Assembly: GCF_013839445.1 (NCBI RefSeq)
Contig: NZ_JACDIT010000009.1
Span: 62,001-126,000, forward strand
DNA length: 64,000 nt
Source of the DNA: Chthonobacter albigriseus
GTDB lineage: Bacteria; Pseudomonadota; Alphaproteobacteria; Rhizobiales; Pleomorphomonadaceae
Direction: 5' to 3'
Positions 29,301-37,224 of this stretch are shown piece after piece (the stretch's first letter is position 1; every line of letters begins with the position of its first letter). Under the pieces are notes generated by a model, which was given only the letters and a program-made list of their open reading frames with translations, did not search any database and was not told the origin of the DNA. The position numbers and the translations under genes are program-made.

Positions 29301-29489
29301 GATCACCAGTTCCTTGGAGGCGTCGTAGTTCGCCGCAAGGTCCTCGTGCGTGATCTGGATGCCGTCGTCGTAGACGCCCGTGGACGTGCCGGCGCCGGAG
29401 TACTCGTTCCAGACCCTGTCGATGCTGAGCGCCTTGAAGTGCCACGACGTTGCGATCATCGGGTCGGTCGGGAGCGCGCGCGTGGCCAT
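26310..29489 (-). CDS. Secreted RTX serine protease: S8 subtilase/kexin domain, P domain, haemolysin-type repeats
   Basis: 1059 residues from ATG 29489 (GGAAG 11 bases upstream; a GTG at 29537 adds 16 residues and has no clear ribosome site). The S8 catalytic residues are present: Asp41 in VYDDGIQITHEDL, His77 in AQHGTAVAG, Asn172 in VNAAGNDW and Ser251 in AGTSAATPTVTG. Residues about 355-475 form a P/proprotein-convertase domain (LTHGNLNDLQVELFSAEGT, SGWKLEAFG). From about 560 to 1040 there are several blocks of RTX nonapeptides (GGNGNDVLEGRAGADRLDGG). There is no N-terminal Sec signal, consistent with type I secretion through the C-terminus; no type I secretion genes lie nearby. Confidence 0.92.
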   Translation of the reverse strand: MATRALPTDPMIATSWHFKALSIDRVWNEYSGAGTSTGVYDDGIQITHEDLAANYDASKELVIGGVRYSGAMGDAQHGTAVAGIIGAVADNGKGGAGISYGTKLTGVTILGDGPDFMTAIRSMNRFDTTNNSWNWVDKFVDSPTSWWGSEFLAGLKSAVDTGRGGLGTVIVNAAGNDWTYDRRDANTSEFNATRFTITVAATSSNGDVSSYSNRGASILVAGAGDGIATTDRMGTSGYGSGNYITGFAGTSAATPTVTGIVNLMHEASGNKLGWRDVQDIIAITADQTTATSLSATGVAGQGAFTWTINKANGVDGGGMHFSNDVGFGRIDAYEAVRLAEVWTRFGAAKTSANELKAVASGSSSIQLTDNASASFSFAIGTQLLVEHVDLTLTLTHGNLNDLQVELFSAEGTRSIVLTPGTGVQISESNFTWAFGSEAFRGELSAGTWTVKITDTRAGSTGSLSGWKLEAFGSAVSQDSVYHYTDEFLKLKALDASRGVLADTGGIDWINLAAVGGQVVADLLGPIVVAGSKWIDIAAGTLIENIVSSDGNDILKGNGAANKLVGMRGDDTLAGLGGADVLDGGVGTDTADYSASAAAVQVDLAALFQIGGDAQGDSLVSIENVIGSALGDTLSGDAGNNVLAGGGGNDSIDGRVGIDTVVFANVLSNYAIAKSIVNGVTFYTLTDKTGATGVDTVSNVEIFRFASGDLTVAQVDALAVNGVVVNSISGTTAADTLNGTVGADQMKGLAGNDLIRGSAGADSIDGGDGIDTVDYSLSTAAVQVHMTNPVQTGGFAAGDVLTNVENLTGSAYGDELRGNADANTILGGNGNDVLEGRAGADRLDGGAGIDIATYWSSSSGVNVDLARASQLNGDAQGDVLIAIENINGSNFADFIAGNGAANTLNGFAGNDTFIGRAGADTIDGGDGIDAVSYAGSLGVNIDLTRASQLLNDAAGDVLRNIENVTGSSYADTLAGNAGNNVLTGSGGADFFRFVGDFGNDTISDFVRGTDKIVVVGRAYSNLLFSVSGADKLIAVAGTDDTIRLAGGASLALTSSDFRFA

Positions 29490-29620
29490 GATGGCGGTGA
29501 CTTCCAGGTTCCGTTTGCCTGGAATCACCCTACCCACCGGCGGTTTTCAATTCCGTAAGGCCGATCGTGAAACTTCACGCATCGCTGTTAACGTATTCTC
29601 AGCGAATAGGGCTAAGCCCT

Positions 29621-30664
29621 TCAAACTGAGAGGATTTCTTCGATCGAGACCCAGTCGCCACCGCGTTGGGTCGAGACGATGCTGGCCTGCATCAGCGCCA
29701 GGCTCATCAGGTTGTCGGCCCCAGAGGAGAACCGCGCCGGAGGCACGCCGGTCCTCACGGCCTGCTCCATCGCAGCCATCGTGCCGGCGCGGTCGAAGTA
29801 CCTGACGTGGTCGAGGATCTGCTCTTCCGCCGCCGACCCGCGGCGGCGCAGCACCACCCGGTCGCGCTCCAGCCGTTCGGCGCCGTGCCCGCGCGAGGTG
29901 AACCAGATCTCGCCCTCGTCACAGTCGATCGTCCACTCGCCGGCCCAGGCCGTGGCCGCGCCGCCGCTCATCCAGCTGCCGCGATAGCTGACGATTGTGC
30001 CGCCGGCGAACTCCACCGTCACCACGCCGACCGGATGGTTCTGGAACGGGCTGCCGGGCAGGTTCCAGGTCCGGCAGGACACCGCCTTCGGCTCGTCGGC
30101 AAGGATCATCCGCATCAGGTCGAAGTGGTGGATCGACATGTCGGCAAGAAGCGGGTCCGGGAAGTCCCAGTAGCGGTAGCCGATGCTCGGCGCATGTTGG
30201 CGGAAGACGATGTCGACCAGGCTGACATGGCCGAGCGCCTGCTGGGCGACCATCTCCGCCACCCGGATCGGCGCGGGATAGTGGCGGTAGTTCTGGCTGA
30301 CCATCAGCATCCGCTTTTCGGCGGCGGCCAATGCGACCAGTTCCTTGGCCTCACCGACACTGGAGGCGAACGGCTTCTCCACGATCACGTGTCGCCCCGC
30401 CTCCAGCGCCCGCCGGGCCACCGGGTAGTGCGCGTCGGTGCGCAGCGTGGCGAGGACGATCGGCGCGTTCACCGCCGCCAGCGCGTCGTTGAGCGACGCG
30501 AAACAGCGGTCGGCCGGCACGTTCAACTTGTCGGCGATCCGCTGGCGGGCCTCCTCGGACGGGTCGACATAGGCCGCCACGCGCACCGTCTCGACCTCGG
30601 GCAGCACCCCGGTCGCCCAGTCGTAGCCCCAGAACCCCAGTCCGACCTGAATGATGTCGGTCAT
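29621..30664 (-). CDS. Gfo/Idh/MocA-family oxidoreductase (third in window)
   Basis: 347-residue NAD(P)-dependent dehydrogenase. Start at 30664 with GGGAG seven bases upstream; an ATG nine codons earlier lacks one. Rossmann motif IQVGLGFWGYDWATG, EKP motif HVIVEKPFASSVGEAKE, C-terminal SIHHFDLMRMIL replacing the usual GxH pattern. Unlike the two other family members it has no transporter or sugar genes beside it. Substrate unknown. Confidence 0.83.
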   Translation of the reverse strand: MTDIIQVGLGFWGYDWATGVLPEVETVRVAAYVDPSEEARQRIADKLNVPADRCFASLNDALAAVNAPIVLATLRTDAHYPVARRALEAGRHVIVEKPFASSVGEAKELVALAAAEKRMLMVSQNYRHYPAPIRVAEMVAQQALGHVSLVDIVFRQHAPSIGYRYWDFPDPLLADMSIHHFDLMRMILADEPKAVSCRTWNLPGSPFQNHPVGVVTVEFAGGTIVSYRGSWMSGGAATAWAGEWTIDCDEGEIWFTSRGHGAERLERDRVVLRRRGSAAEEQILDHVRYFDRAGTMAAMEQAVRTGVPPARFSSGADNLMSLALMQASIVSTQRGGDWVSIEEILSV

Positions 30665-30700
30665 GCGCGTCTCCCGATCGGATCGTTGCATCGCCGGTGG

Positions 30701-30934
30701 TCAGCCCGACGTGGAATCCATGTCGCCCTGTTCGCCGGGGTCGGGCAGCGTGCCCGCGCCGGGGGTACGGTCCTCGTCCGTCAGCTCGGGCGTGGAATGG
30801 GGACCGGCGGCCGGCATGTCCGTCTTCGCCGGCGGCTTGTGCGTCGGCTCGGGCGTGTCGGGCGACGGCACGTCGCCGGGCACCGGCGGTTCGGGCTCGG
30901 CCGGAAAGCCGCCGGCGTCGCTCGCATGGGTCAT
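30701..30934 (-). CDS. Small Pro-rich acidic hypothetical protein
   Basis: 77 residues beginning MTHASDAGGFPAEPEPPVPG, low complexity, probably disordered, rich in Pro, Asp, Glu, Thr and Gly, with no hydrophobic segment. GGAG lies seven bases before the ATG. It is 36 bases upstream of the Gfo/Idh gene on the same strand. No family recognised; a real but unstructured protein is more likely than chance because of the ribosome site. Confidence 0.5.
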   Translation of the reverse strand: MTHASDAGGFPAEPEPPVPGDVPSPDTPEPTHKPPAKTDMPAAGPHSTPELTDEDRTPGAGTLPDPGEQGDMDSTSG

Positions 30935-31154
30935 CGCTCTGCTCCAGCGTTGGTTCGATCAGAAGCGAACCATCAGACCCGGCCATCGTTCCGGCTGAAG
31001 CTGCAAAATTGCTTTTCAGGAGGAACCGAAGGAACGTTGCGCCGTCTACCGCATTCATGAGCAGTGGAGCCGGCTTGGACGCGGCTGCCGCGCGGCGACC
31101 CTCTCGCCATCTGTCGATCGACCACACGACCGTCCCCCCGGGCTCGATATAGCC
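30935..31154. other. Intergenic stretch without recognised gene
   Basis: Upstream of the Pro-rich gene. I see AT-richer sequence around 31010-31025 (AAAATTGCTTTTCAGGAGGA) but no convincing coding frame. A 31-codon plus-strand frame (31057-31152) has no ribosome site. The stretch leads into the candidate small RNA at 31155-31224. Confidence 0.5.
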
Positions 31155-31224
31155 CGCGCGCTGCCGTCGCCTCCCTGCGGCAGCTTGCCTGCCCCGCGTC
31201 GCCCGGCGATGCGGGGCCTTTTTT
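31155..31224 (+). ncRNA. Candidate small RNA with CCUCC loop and intrinsic terminator
   Basis: A 7-bp hairpin (GCTGCCG at 31160-31166, CGGCAGC at 31178-31184) exposes CCTCC (31170-31174) in its loop. An 11-bp terminator hairpin with six T follows. A weak -10-like GATATAG precedes it at about 31147-31153. Alphaproteobacterial small RNAs with CCUCC loops (alpha-r14/cuckoo type) are known. The 5' end is a guess, and no coding gene precedes this terminator on the plus strand. Confidence 0.4.
31191..31224 (+). terminator. Strong intrinsic terminator on the plus strand
   Basis: GCCCCGCGTCG pairs with CGATGCGGGGC (one G-T pair) around a CCCGG loop, followed by C and six T. The T-run is on the plus strand only, so it does not terminate the convergent minus-strand gene at 31238. 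Confidence 0.8.
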
Positions 31225-31237
31225 ATTGGGCTCCGAC

Positions 31238-31966
31238 TCAGATCTCCAGAACCGCGTAGGGGCGACCCGTCGGCTTCTCGATGTGGTAGGCCACGTTGAA
31301 CACCGGCGCGCCCCGCGGCGTCCGGCCCTCGTAGCGGCCCCGGTGCGCATGGCCGTGCACGATCGCGTTCACCTCGAAGCGGTCGATCGTTTCCGCCAGC
31401 CGCGACGAGCCGAGAAACGGGTAGATCTCCGGTGGCTCGCCCTCCACGGTTTCCTGGATGGGCGCGTAGTGCAGCACCACGACCGACTTCGGCGCCTTTA
31501 CCTGCCGCATGGCGATCTCCAGTTGCATCGCCTCCTGCACCGATTCCGCCACGAAGGTCTTGATCGCCGGTTCGCCGAACGAGCCCAGCATCCGCGCCCC
31601 GAACCCGCCCGCAAACCCCTTCACGCCGACGAAGCCGATCCCGTCCACCTCCACGCTGGAACCTTCCAGGAGCTTCAGTCCGCCGTCGCAGAGGATCTTG
31701 CGGACCTCGTCCACCCGGCCGCACTCGAAGTCGTGGTTGCCGAGTACCCCGACGACAGGCACCGAGGCGCCGCGCAGCGCCTCCACCAGAACCTCCGCCT
31801 CCTTGGGCGTGCCGTGGTCGGTGAGGTCGCCGCAGAGCACCAGCACGTCCGCCGCCCGCGAGATCTCGCCGAAGAGATCGCGCAGCGCCCCCACGTCGTG
31901 ATTGTCCCGCACGTGGATGTCGCCCATCGCCGCGACCCTGCGCACCCCGTCAGCCGCCTCACTCAT
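31238..31966 (-). CDS. Calcineurin-like metallophosphoesterase
   Basis: 242 residues from ATG 31966 (GGAG nine bases upstream). The five metallophosphoesterase signatures are in order: GDIHVRDNHD, VLCGDLTDHG, GVLGNHDFE, VVLHYAP and AIVHGHAHRG, so a two-metal active site is intact. There is no signal peptide. It overlaps the upstream nucleotidyltransferase gene by 8 bases and ends seven bases after the T-run of the opposing terminator. Substrate unknown; the pairing suggests nucleotide or RNA end chemistry. Confidence 0.88.
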   Translation of the reverse strand: MSEAADGVRRVAAMGDIHVRDNHDVGALRDLFGEISRAADVLVLCGDLTDHGTPKEAEVLVEALRGASVPVVGVLGNHDFECGRVDEVRKILCDGGLKLLEGSSVEVDGIGFVGVKGFAGGFGARMLGSFGEPAIKTFVAESVQEAMQLEIAMRQVKAPKSVVVLHYAPIQETVEGEPPEIYPFLGSSRLAETIDRFEVNAIVHGHAHRGRYEGRTPRGAPVFNVAYHIEKPTGRPYAVLEI

Positions 31967-32693
31967 TGCGCCACTCTCCTTCACCGCCGACGTCCGCATA
32001 GCCCCAGTCCGACACAGCGATCGCGTAGTCCACCCGCGACAGCATCCGCCCCCGGCAGACCTTCATGTCCGGCGGCGGAAGTTCCAGCTGGTGCGAGAGC
32101 CGGTCCAGCAGTTCGTCCATTAGCCAGCGCGGAATGCGGTCGCGGTCGGTCGGATAGATCCAGCGCAAATTGAGCAGATGCACCAGCAGCACCTCCCAGT
32201 GCAGCTCCATGTAGTCGAGCAGCCGCTTCCAATCGATCGCGTCCGACTGCTTCAGGATCACGTGGACGATGTCGGCACCGTCGTAGCGATGTCGCAGCTG
32301 GATGAAGGCCTTCGACCAGATCAGCTCCGTCGGCCCAACGATCCGCACGTTGGTGCCGAACAGGTCGAGCGTCCGGGCGTCCTGGAACCAGTGGTCGTTC
32401 ACCGGCATCGTGCCGTTCGAGGAGGCGAAGATCACGTCGAAGAACATCTCGCCCTTGTGCACCTTGCCGAGCCACCGTTCGTCCTCGATCGCAACGGCGT
32501 AGCCGAGCTGCCGGAAGTGGTCGAGAATGCGCGGAAAATCGCCGCCCTTGCAGAACACGTCGAGGTCCTTGGTCGCCCGCCGGATCCCGGTGTAGGCGCT
32601 GACCGCATAGGTCCCGGCCAGCAGAAAGGGCAGGCCGAGGTCGGCAAGCTCCTTCAGGGCCTCGGTGTAGAAGGCCTCCGCCTGGGGGTTCAT
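31959..32693 (-). CDS. Nucleotidyltransferase-superfamily protein
   Basis: 244 residues from ATG 32693. A TTG at 32780 would add 29 residues without a ribosome site; neither start has a strong one. The nucleotidyltransferase signature is FLLAGTYAVSAYTGIRRATK followed by DLDVF, with a later acidic position in FFDVIFASSNG. This resembles AbiEii/MNT-like or DUF-type nucleotidyltransferases that act without a polymerase domain. The 8-base overlap with the phosphoesterase gene means coupled translation. Function unknown. Confidence 0.75.
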   Translation of the reverse strand: MNPQAEAFYTEALKELADLGLPFLLAGTYAVSAYTGIRRATKDLDVFCKGGDFPRILDHFRQLGYAVAIEDERWLGKVHKGEMFFDVIFASSNGTMPVNDHWFQDARTLDLFGTNVRIVGPTELIWSKAFIQLRHRYDGADIVHVILKQSDAIDWKRLLDYMELHWEVLLVHLLNLRWIYPTDRDRIPRWLMDELLDRLSHQLELPPPDMKVCRGRMLSRVDYAIAVSDWGYADVGGEGEWRNE

Positions 32694-32893
32694 CAGGCTG
32701 GGCGAGGCCGCCGGTTCGATCGCGGTGATGACCTTGTCCTCCGTCGCGCGCGCCGCCTCTGGCGGCCGGAGTGGTCTCAATCGGCAAGCCGCCCGAAAGT
32801 TCCGGTCCTGCCGCCACGCCGCTGCGGACGGTTGGAACAGCCGCGCGTGCCGGAGGTTCTCCGTCTGGCACCAACGACAAAGGACCCCGCACG

Positions 32894-33244
32894 ATGACCC
32901 CCTGGCAGCGATCCACCGTGCTCACCTTCCTCCTGGCCGGCACCCTCGCAGGCTGCGTCGGCTTCGGTCCTCCGCCGACGACCGCGGTTCGCGCCGCGTC
33001 GATCGAGGACCAGAAGAAGGACATCGCGATCCTCCGCAACCAGGGCCGCATCGGCTATGCGGAAGCCGCACGCCGTCAGTATGCGATCGAGCGGTCGAGC
33101 TACCGCCTCTCGCCAGACGAGGAGCGCTTCTGGCAGATCTCCATGGCCGAAGCGGCGCGCGTGGACGCGCGGCAGATCACGCCGGACGAATATCAGCGCC
33201 GCGTCCAGGTCGCCTACGCGCGCTACGTCCGGCCGCGCGGCTGA
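32894..33244 (+). CDS. Small lipoprotein, hypothetical
   Basis: 116 residues starting MTPWQRSTVL, with a signal and lipobox (LAGC in LAGTLAGCVGFG). The mature part is helical and charged (IEDQKKDIAILRNQGRIGYA, AARRQYAIERSSYRL). AAGGA lies about nine bases before the ATG. It is divergent from the nucleotidyltransferase gene. No named family. Confidence 0.72.
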   Translation: MTPWQRSTVLTFLLAGTLAGCVGFGPPPTTAVRAASIEDQKKDIAILRNQGRIGYAEAARRQYAIERSSYRLSPDEERFWQISMAEAARVDARQITPDEYQRRVQVAYARYVRPRG

Positions 33245-33319
33245 CCGCCGCCGGCCTCGTTCGCCCCGGAAAACCGCCGCCGCGCCGGACAAAAACCAGG
33301 ATCTGAATTGTACCGCCTG

Positions 33320-33335
33320 TGTATGAAATCATACA
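33320..33335. promoter_or_regulatory. Inverted repeat TGTATGA-AA-TCATACA upstream of Crp/Fnr gene
   Basis: Perfect 7-bp inverted repeat with a 2-bp centre, 65 bases before the start of the Crp/Fnr-type gene, in an AT-rich promoter region. It is a candidate operator, possibly autoregulatory. It does not match the classical CRP or FNR consensus (TGTGA-N6-TCACA or TTGAT-N4-ATCAA). Confidence 0.5.
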
Positions 33336-33400
33336 AACCGGCCTGACCCCATATGCTATAGCCCGCATACATTGCTGATTGGCTCGGCGGCGGGGACGGA

Positions 33401-34174
33401 ATGACGGACGCGAGCGAGCGGACGCTAAAAGGTACCGGCAACTTCCTGCTCGACGTTCTGGCGCCGGGCGACCTGGGGCTGATCGCGCCCTTCCTCCAGC
33501 GCGTCGATCTGCGCCAAGGCCAGACCCTGTTCGAGGCCGGCGACGAGGTCAACACCATCCACTTTCCCTGCGGTCAGACCATTGGCGCGCTGCTGGTCGT
33601 CATGCGCAACGGCGACGTGGCCGAGAGTGCCACGATCGGCCGTGAAGGCGCGATCGGCGGTATCGTCAGCCAGGGCAACCTGCCCGCCTTTTCACGCGCC
33701 GTCGTACAGATTGCAGGCCCGGCCTACCGCATCGAGGCGGCGCGCCTACAGGCAGCCAAGCAGCAGTCCATCGCGATCCGCAACCTGATGGCCCGCTACG
33801 CGGACTGCATCCTCGCGCAGATCGTCCAGTCCGTCGCCTGCAACGCGCTGCACCCGATCGACGCCCGGTGCGCGCGCTGGATCCTGACCATCCAGGACCG
33901 CATCGGCAACGACCACCTGCCAGTCACCCACCAGTTCCTGGCCGAGGCGCTCGGGGTACAGCGGACCTATCTGTCGCGCGTTCTCGGAATTCTGCAGAAG
34001 CGCGGCCTTGTCCGCTCCCGCCGGGGAACGGTGGAAGTGCTCAGCCGCAACGCCCTCGAGGAAGTGTCCTGCGAGTGTTACGCCTGCGTCAGGCTTCACT
34101 ATGACAAAGTATTGATCGGGGTCTACGGAGAGCAAAACCCAACAAACGGCGCGAGAGCCAAGCTCAAGGCATAG
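33401..34174 (+). CDS. Crp/Fnr-family transcription regulator
   Basis: 257 residues. A cNMP-binding beta-roll spans about 18-140 (LFEAGDEVNTIHFPCGQTIG), but the canonical cAMP-binding phosphate cassette is not evident. A winged helix-turn-helix spans about 165-230 (HLPVTHQFLAEALGVQRTYL, SRVLGILQKRGLV). There is no N-terminal Cys cluster for Fe-S. A CECYAC motif near the C-terminus is unusual and could bind metal or sense redox. It precedes the HWE kinase on the same strand (100-base gap). Confidence 0.87.
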   Translation: MTDASERTLKGTGNFLLDVLAPGDLGLIAPFLQRVDLRQGQTLFEAGDEVNTIHFPCGQTIGALLVVMRNGDVAESATIGREGAIGGIVSQGNLPAFSRAVVQIAGPAYRIEAARLQAAKQQSIAIRNLMARYADCILAQIVQSVACNALHPIDARCARWILTIQDRIGNDHLPVTHQFLAEALGVQRTYLSRVLGILQKRGLVRSRRGTVEVLSRNALEEVSCECYACVRLHYDKVLIGVYGEQNPTNGARAKLKA

Positions 34175-34274
34175 TATATTCAGGACATACGGAGAACTCG
34201 ACTGTCGACTACAATACACTTGCGAAAACAATACGGGAACAGACGAGCGGTGATAAGGGGATGAGGTCGAGCTT

Positions 34275-35288
34275 ATGGTAAAAGCTGACGAAACGCTCGT
34301 CGAAGAGTTGTCTCCCAGCCCACCGGAGAGCGCAGACTTCCTGCGGCGTGTGCTCTCCAGCAGCAACGACTGCATCGCCGTTTTCGACCTGTCCGGCAAC
34401 CTCACCTTCATGAGTGATGGCGGCATGCGCACGCTGGAAGTGGACGGGTACCCCGTCATTGCCGGCCAGCACTGGTCCACATTCTGGCGGACCGATGACC
34501 CCGCGGTGGCTGGCATTGCCTTCGAACGGGCACGGTCCGGCGACGTCGGGCGCTTTCAGGCCCATGGCGAGACGCTGCACGGCACGCCGAAATGGTGGGA
34601 CGTCACCTTCACCGCAATCGGCGACCACAACGGGGGAACCGAAGCTGTCGTTGCCGTCGCCCGCGACATCTCCGACCGCCGCCGCGACGACGAGCAGCGC
34701 GACCTGCTCAGCCGCGAACTCTCCCACCGCATCCAGAACATCTTCACGGTGATCAACAGCCTGATCACCCTGTCGGCCCGCGCCGATCCGGCGGCCGCAT
34801 CCTTCGCCGAGAAGCTGAAGGCCCGCCTCGCCGCGCTCTGGAAGGCGCACGACTATGTCCGCCCGACGAGCCGCCGATCGCTGCAGAACGCCCACAGCAT
34901 CCTCGGCCTCGCCTCCATCCTCCTGGAAGCCTACCCCGTCGAACAGATCTCCATCACCGGAGACGACCGCCCGATCTCCGGTCCGGCGGCCACCGCGCTC
35001 GCCATGATCCTCCACGAACTAGCCACCAACGCTGTGAAATACGGCGCACTGTCCGCGGCCGACGGCCGGCTGGTCATCGATTGCAGGCAGCAGGATGATC
35101 GCGTCGTCGTCACCTGGCACGAGGTCGGCGGCCCGCCGGTCGATGGCCCGCCCGCCCAGGCCGGCTTCGGCTCCACACTCGCCACGCGCACGGCCATGGG
35201 TCAGCTCGGCGGCTCCATCCGCCACGACTGGCGCCGCGCCGGCCTTGTCGTCACCATCGACATCGATCCGGACGAACTCTGCCGCTGA
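34275..35288 (+). CDS. HWE/HisKA_2-family PAS histidine kinase
   Basis: 337-residue soluble kinase. A PAS domain spans about 22-135 (SSSNDCIAVFDLSGNLTFMS, VAVARDISDRRRDDEQ). The HWE dimerisation/phospho-acceptor region has SRELSHRIQNIFTVINSLI with His151, and the ATP lid region has ILHELATNAVKYGALS. No membrane helix. This class often feeds the general stress response (PhyR) in alphaproteobacteria, but no phyR or ecfG is in the window. It ends four bases from the convergent hybrid kinase gene. Confidence 0.9.
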   Translation: MVKADETLVEELSPSPPESADFLRRVLSSSNDCIAVFDLSGNLTFMSDGGMRTLEVDGYPVIAGQHWSTFWRTDDPAVAGIAFERARSGDVGRFQAHGETLHGTPKWWDVTFTAIGDHNGGTEAVVAVARDISDRRRDDEQRDLLSRELSHRIQNIFTVINSLITLSARADPAAASFAEKLKARLAALWKAHDYVRPTSRRSLQNAHSILGLASILLEAYPVEQISITGDDRPISGPAATALAMILHELATNAVKYGALSAADGRLVIDCRQQDDRVVVTWHEVGGPPVDGPPAQAGFGSTLATRTAMGQLGGSIRHDWRRAGLVVTIDIDPDELCR

Positions 35289-35292
35289 CCGC

Positions 35293-37224
35293 CTACACGC
35301 CGACGCGATGACGGCGTCCCGTCGTCCCCGCGGGAACGGCCGGCAGCGCGGCGGCGATCGCCGCCTGCAGATCCTCCTGCCGGAACGGCTTCGGCAGATA
35401 ACGCTCCATCGCATCCAGCGCGTCCGCCTCCGCATGACCCGTCACGAAGACGATCGGCAGGCCGGGACGCAGCGCGCGGATGCGCTCGGCCAGTTCCACC
35501 CCGTTCATGCCAGGCATCGCGTAGTCCACGACCATGACGTCGAACGGCTCGCCGGCTTCGATCAGCGCAAGCGCGGCCGGACCACCGTCCGCTTCCTGGA
35601 TCTGGTGGCCGATGGTCGTGCCATAGGCCGCGGTGACGGCCCGAACCGCCGGATCGTCGTCCACCACCAGCACCCGCGCGGGCCGGACCTTCTGCGGAGC
35701 CGCTGCCCGGTTCTCCGCAACGGCCTCCATGCGCGCCTCGCTGAGCGGCAGCCGAAGCGTCACGGTGGTTCCCTCACCCACGGCGCTGTCGAGGCGAACG
35801 TCACCCCCGGCCTGGTTCGCCAGGGTATAGACCATCGACAGGCCGAGACCGGTTCCCTTCCCCACGTCCTTGGTGGTGAAGAACGGCTCGAACACCCGGG
35901 CCAGCACGTCGGGAGCAATTCCGCTGCCGCTGTCCTCCACGGAGATGGTGACATAGGGCCCGGGTTCCAGCTGCTCCGGATTGCCCTCCGCCACGCTCTG
36001 GTTTCCGGTGGCGATCCGGACGGTTCCTCCGTCGGGCATCGCGTCGCGCGCGTTGACGCAAAGGTTGAGGATGGCGAGCTCCAGTTGCTCTGCGTCCACC
36101 ATCACCGTCGCCGGACGCGCCATCAGCGACCAGGCCACCGTCACCGTGCCGCCAAGCGCATGGTCGAGCAGATCCTTCATCCGCGCCACCAGCCCGTTGA
36201 CGTCGGTCTGCTCCTGCTTGCGCTCCCGCTGCCGGCTGAACCCGAGCAGGCGCTTGGTCAGCACCGCGCCGCGCTCGGCCGCCTGCCGCGCACCGGTGAC
36301 GTAGCGCTTCAGGCGCTCGTCTTCCGGCAGCCGCCGTTCAGCAAGGTCGAGGCTGCCGATGATCGCGGTGAGGAGGTTGTTGAAGTCGTGCGCGATCCCG
36401 CCGGCCAGCGTGCCGAGCGCCTGCATCTTCTCGGACTGCCGGAGCCGTGCCTCGATGAACCGGTTTTCCGTGATGTCCCGTTCCACCGTCATCAGGTAGG
36501 CGGTGCGCCCGTCCCGGCCCGGGATCGGCGTCCGGCTGGTCTCCGTCCAAACGCTGCGCCCGTCGCTCTCCGCGGTCTCGCTCACCGTCTCGCTATGCGC
36601 GCCGCTTTCGATCGCGGTGCGGTCAGCCGCTGCGCCGTCGCCGGGATCGCAGCCGCGGATCTCCGCTTCCGTACGCCCCAGGCACGTTGCCGGCTCCGCA
36701 CCGAGCAGCGCCGCCTTCCGGGCGTTCAGCCGGACGAAGCGCCCCTGCGGATCCTTGAACGAGACGGCGTCCCGGCTGCTCTCCAGCAGTCCGTGCAGCA
36801 GCGACCGCTCCACGGCGAGTGCCCGCCCGATCAGGCAGCGTTCCGCGGCCGCCCGCACCATCGCGGTCAACGCCGCCGCATCCCACGGCTTGGGCACGTA
36901 GCCGGTGATTCCGCCCTTGTTGATCGCGTCGGCCACGGCGGAAAGGTCGGCGTAGCCCGTCAAGAGGATCGCGCCCGCGTCCGAGAAGGCGCGCGCAGCG
37001 GCAAGGAACCGCTCGCCGGTCATCCCGGGCATCCGCTGGTCGGAGATGATCACCGCCACGTCCGGGTGCGCCGCCAGAAGGCGCAACCCCTCCTCGGCGG
37101 AGACCGCGACGAGCACCGCGTACTCGTCTTCGAGCAGATCCTGGAGCGCCACCAGGATGTCGCGTTCGTCGTCGACGACCAGCACCGTCGCCCGGTCGGG
37201 CGTATCGTCTGTCGCGATGGTCAT
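35293..37224 (-). CDS. Hybrid histidine kinase REC-PAS-HisKA-HATPase-REC
   Basis: 643 residues, soluble. The N-terminal receiver has VVDDERDI and phospho-acceptor Asp62 in [16 protein letters not shown] domain spans about 140-255, HisKA His279 is in [13 protein letters not shown], the HATPase spans about 380-495 ([26 protein letters not shown]), and a C-terminal receiver has Asp567 in [13 protein letters not shown]. It is the last gene of the chemosensory operon, overlapping the upstream kinase gene by 4 bases. With two receivers and a kinase core it can receive phosphate from CheA and pass it on; no DNA-binding or GGDEF output is present. Confidence 0.92.
   Translation of the reverse strand: MTIATDDTPDRATVLVVDDERDILVALQDLLEDEYAVLVAVSAEEGLRLLAAHPDVAVIISDQRMPGMTGERFLAAARAFSDAGAILLTGYADLSAVADAINKGGITGYVPKPWDAAALTAMVRAAAERCLIGRALAVERSLLHGLLESSRDAVSFKDPQGRFVRLNARKAALLGAEPATCLGRTEAEIRGCDPGDGAAADRTAIESGAHSETVSETAESDGRSVWTETSRTPIPGRDGRTAYLMTVERDITENRFIEARLRQSEKMQALGTLAGGIAHDFNNLLTAIIGSLDLAERRLPEDERLKRYVTGARQAAERGAVLTKRLLGFSRQRERKQEQTDVNGLVARMKDLLDHALGGTVTVAWSLMARPATVMVDAEQLELAILNLCVNARDAMPDGGTVRIATGNQSVAEGNPEQLEPGPYVTISVEDSGSGIAPDVLARVFEPFFTTKDVGKGTGLGLSMVYTLANQAGGDVRLDSAVGEGTTVTLRLPLSEARMEAVAENRAAAPQKVRPARVLVVDDDPAVRAVTAAYGTTIGHQIQEADGGPAALALIEAGEPFDVMVVDYAMPGMNGVELAERIRALRPGLPIVFVTGHAEADALDAMERYLPKPFRQEDLQAAIAAALPAVPAGTTGRRHRVGV

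Noticed and set aside
29567-29578. GTGAA-AC-TTCAC inverted repeat upstream of the protease
   Set aside because: Only 5 bp per arm; too short to separate from chance without conservation data.
31057-31152. 31-codon plus-strand frame starting MSSGAGLDAA before the orphan terminator
   Set aside because: No ribosome binding site, low-complexity composition and no hydrophobic or conserved pattern.
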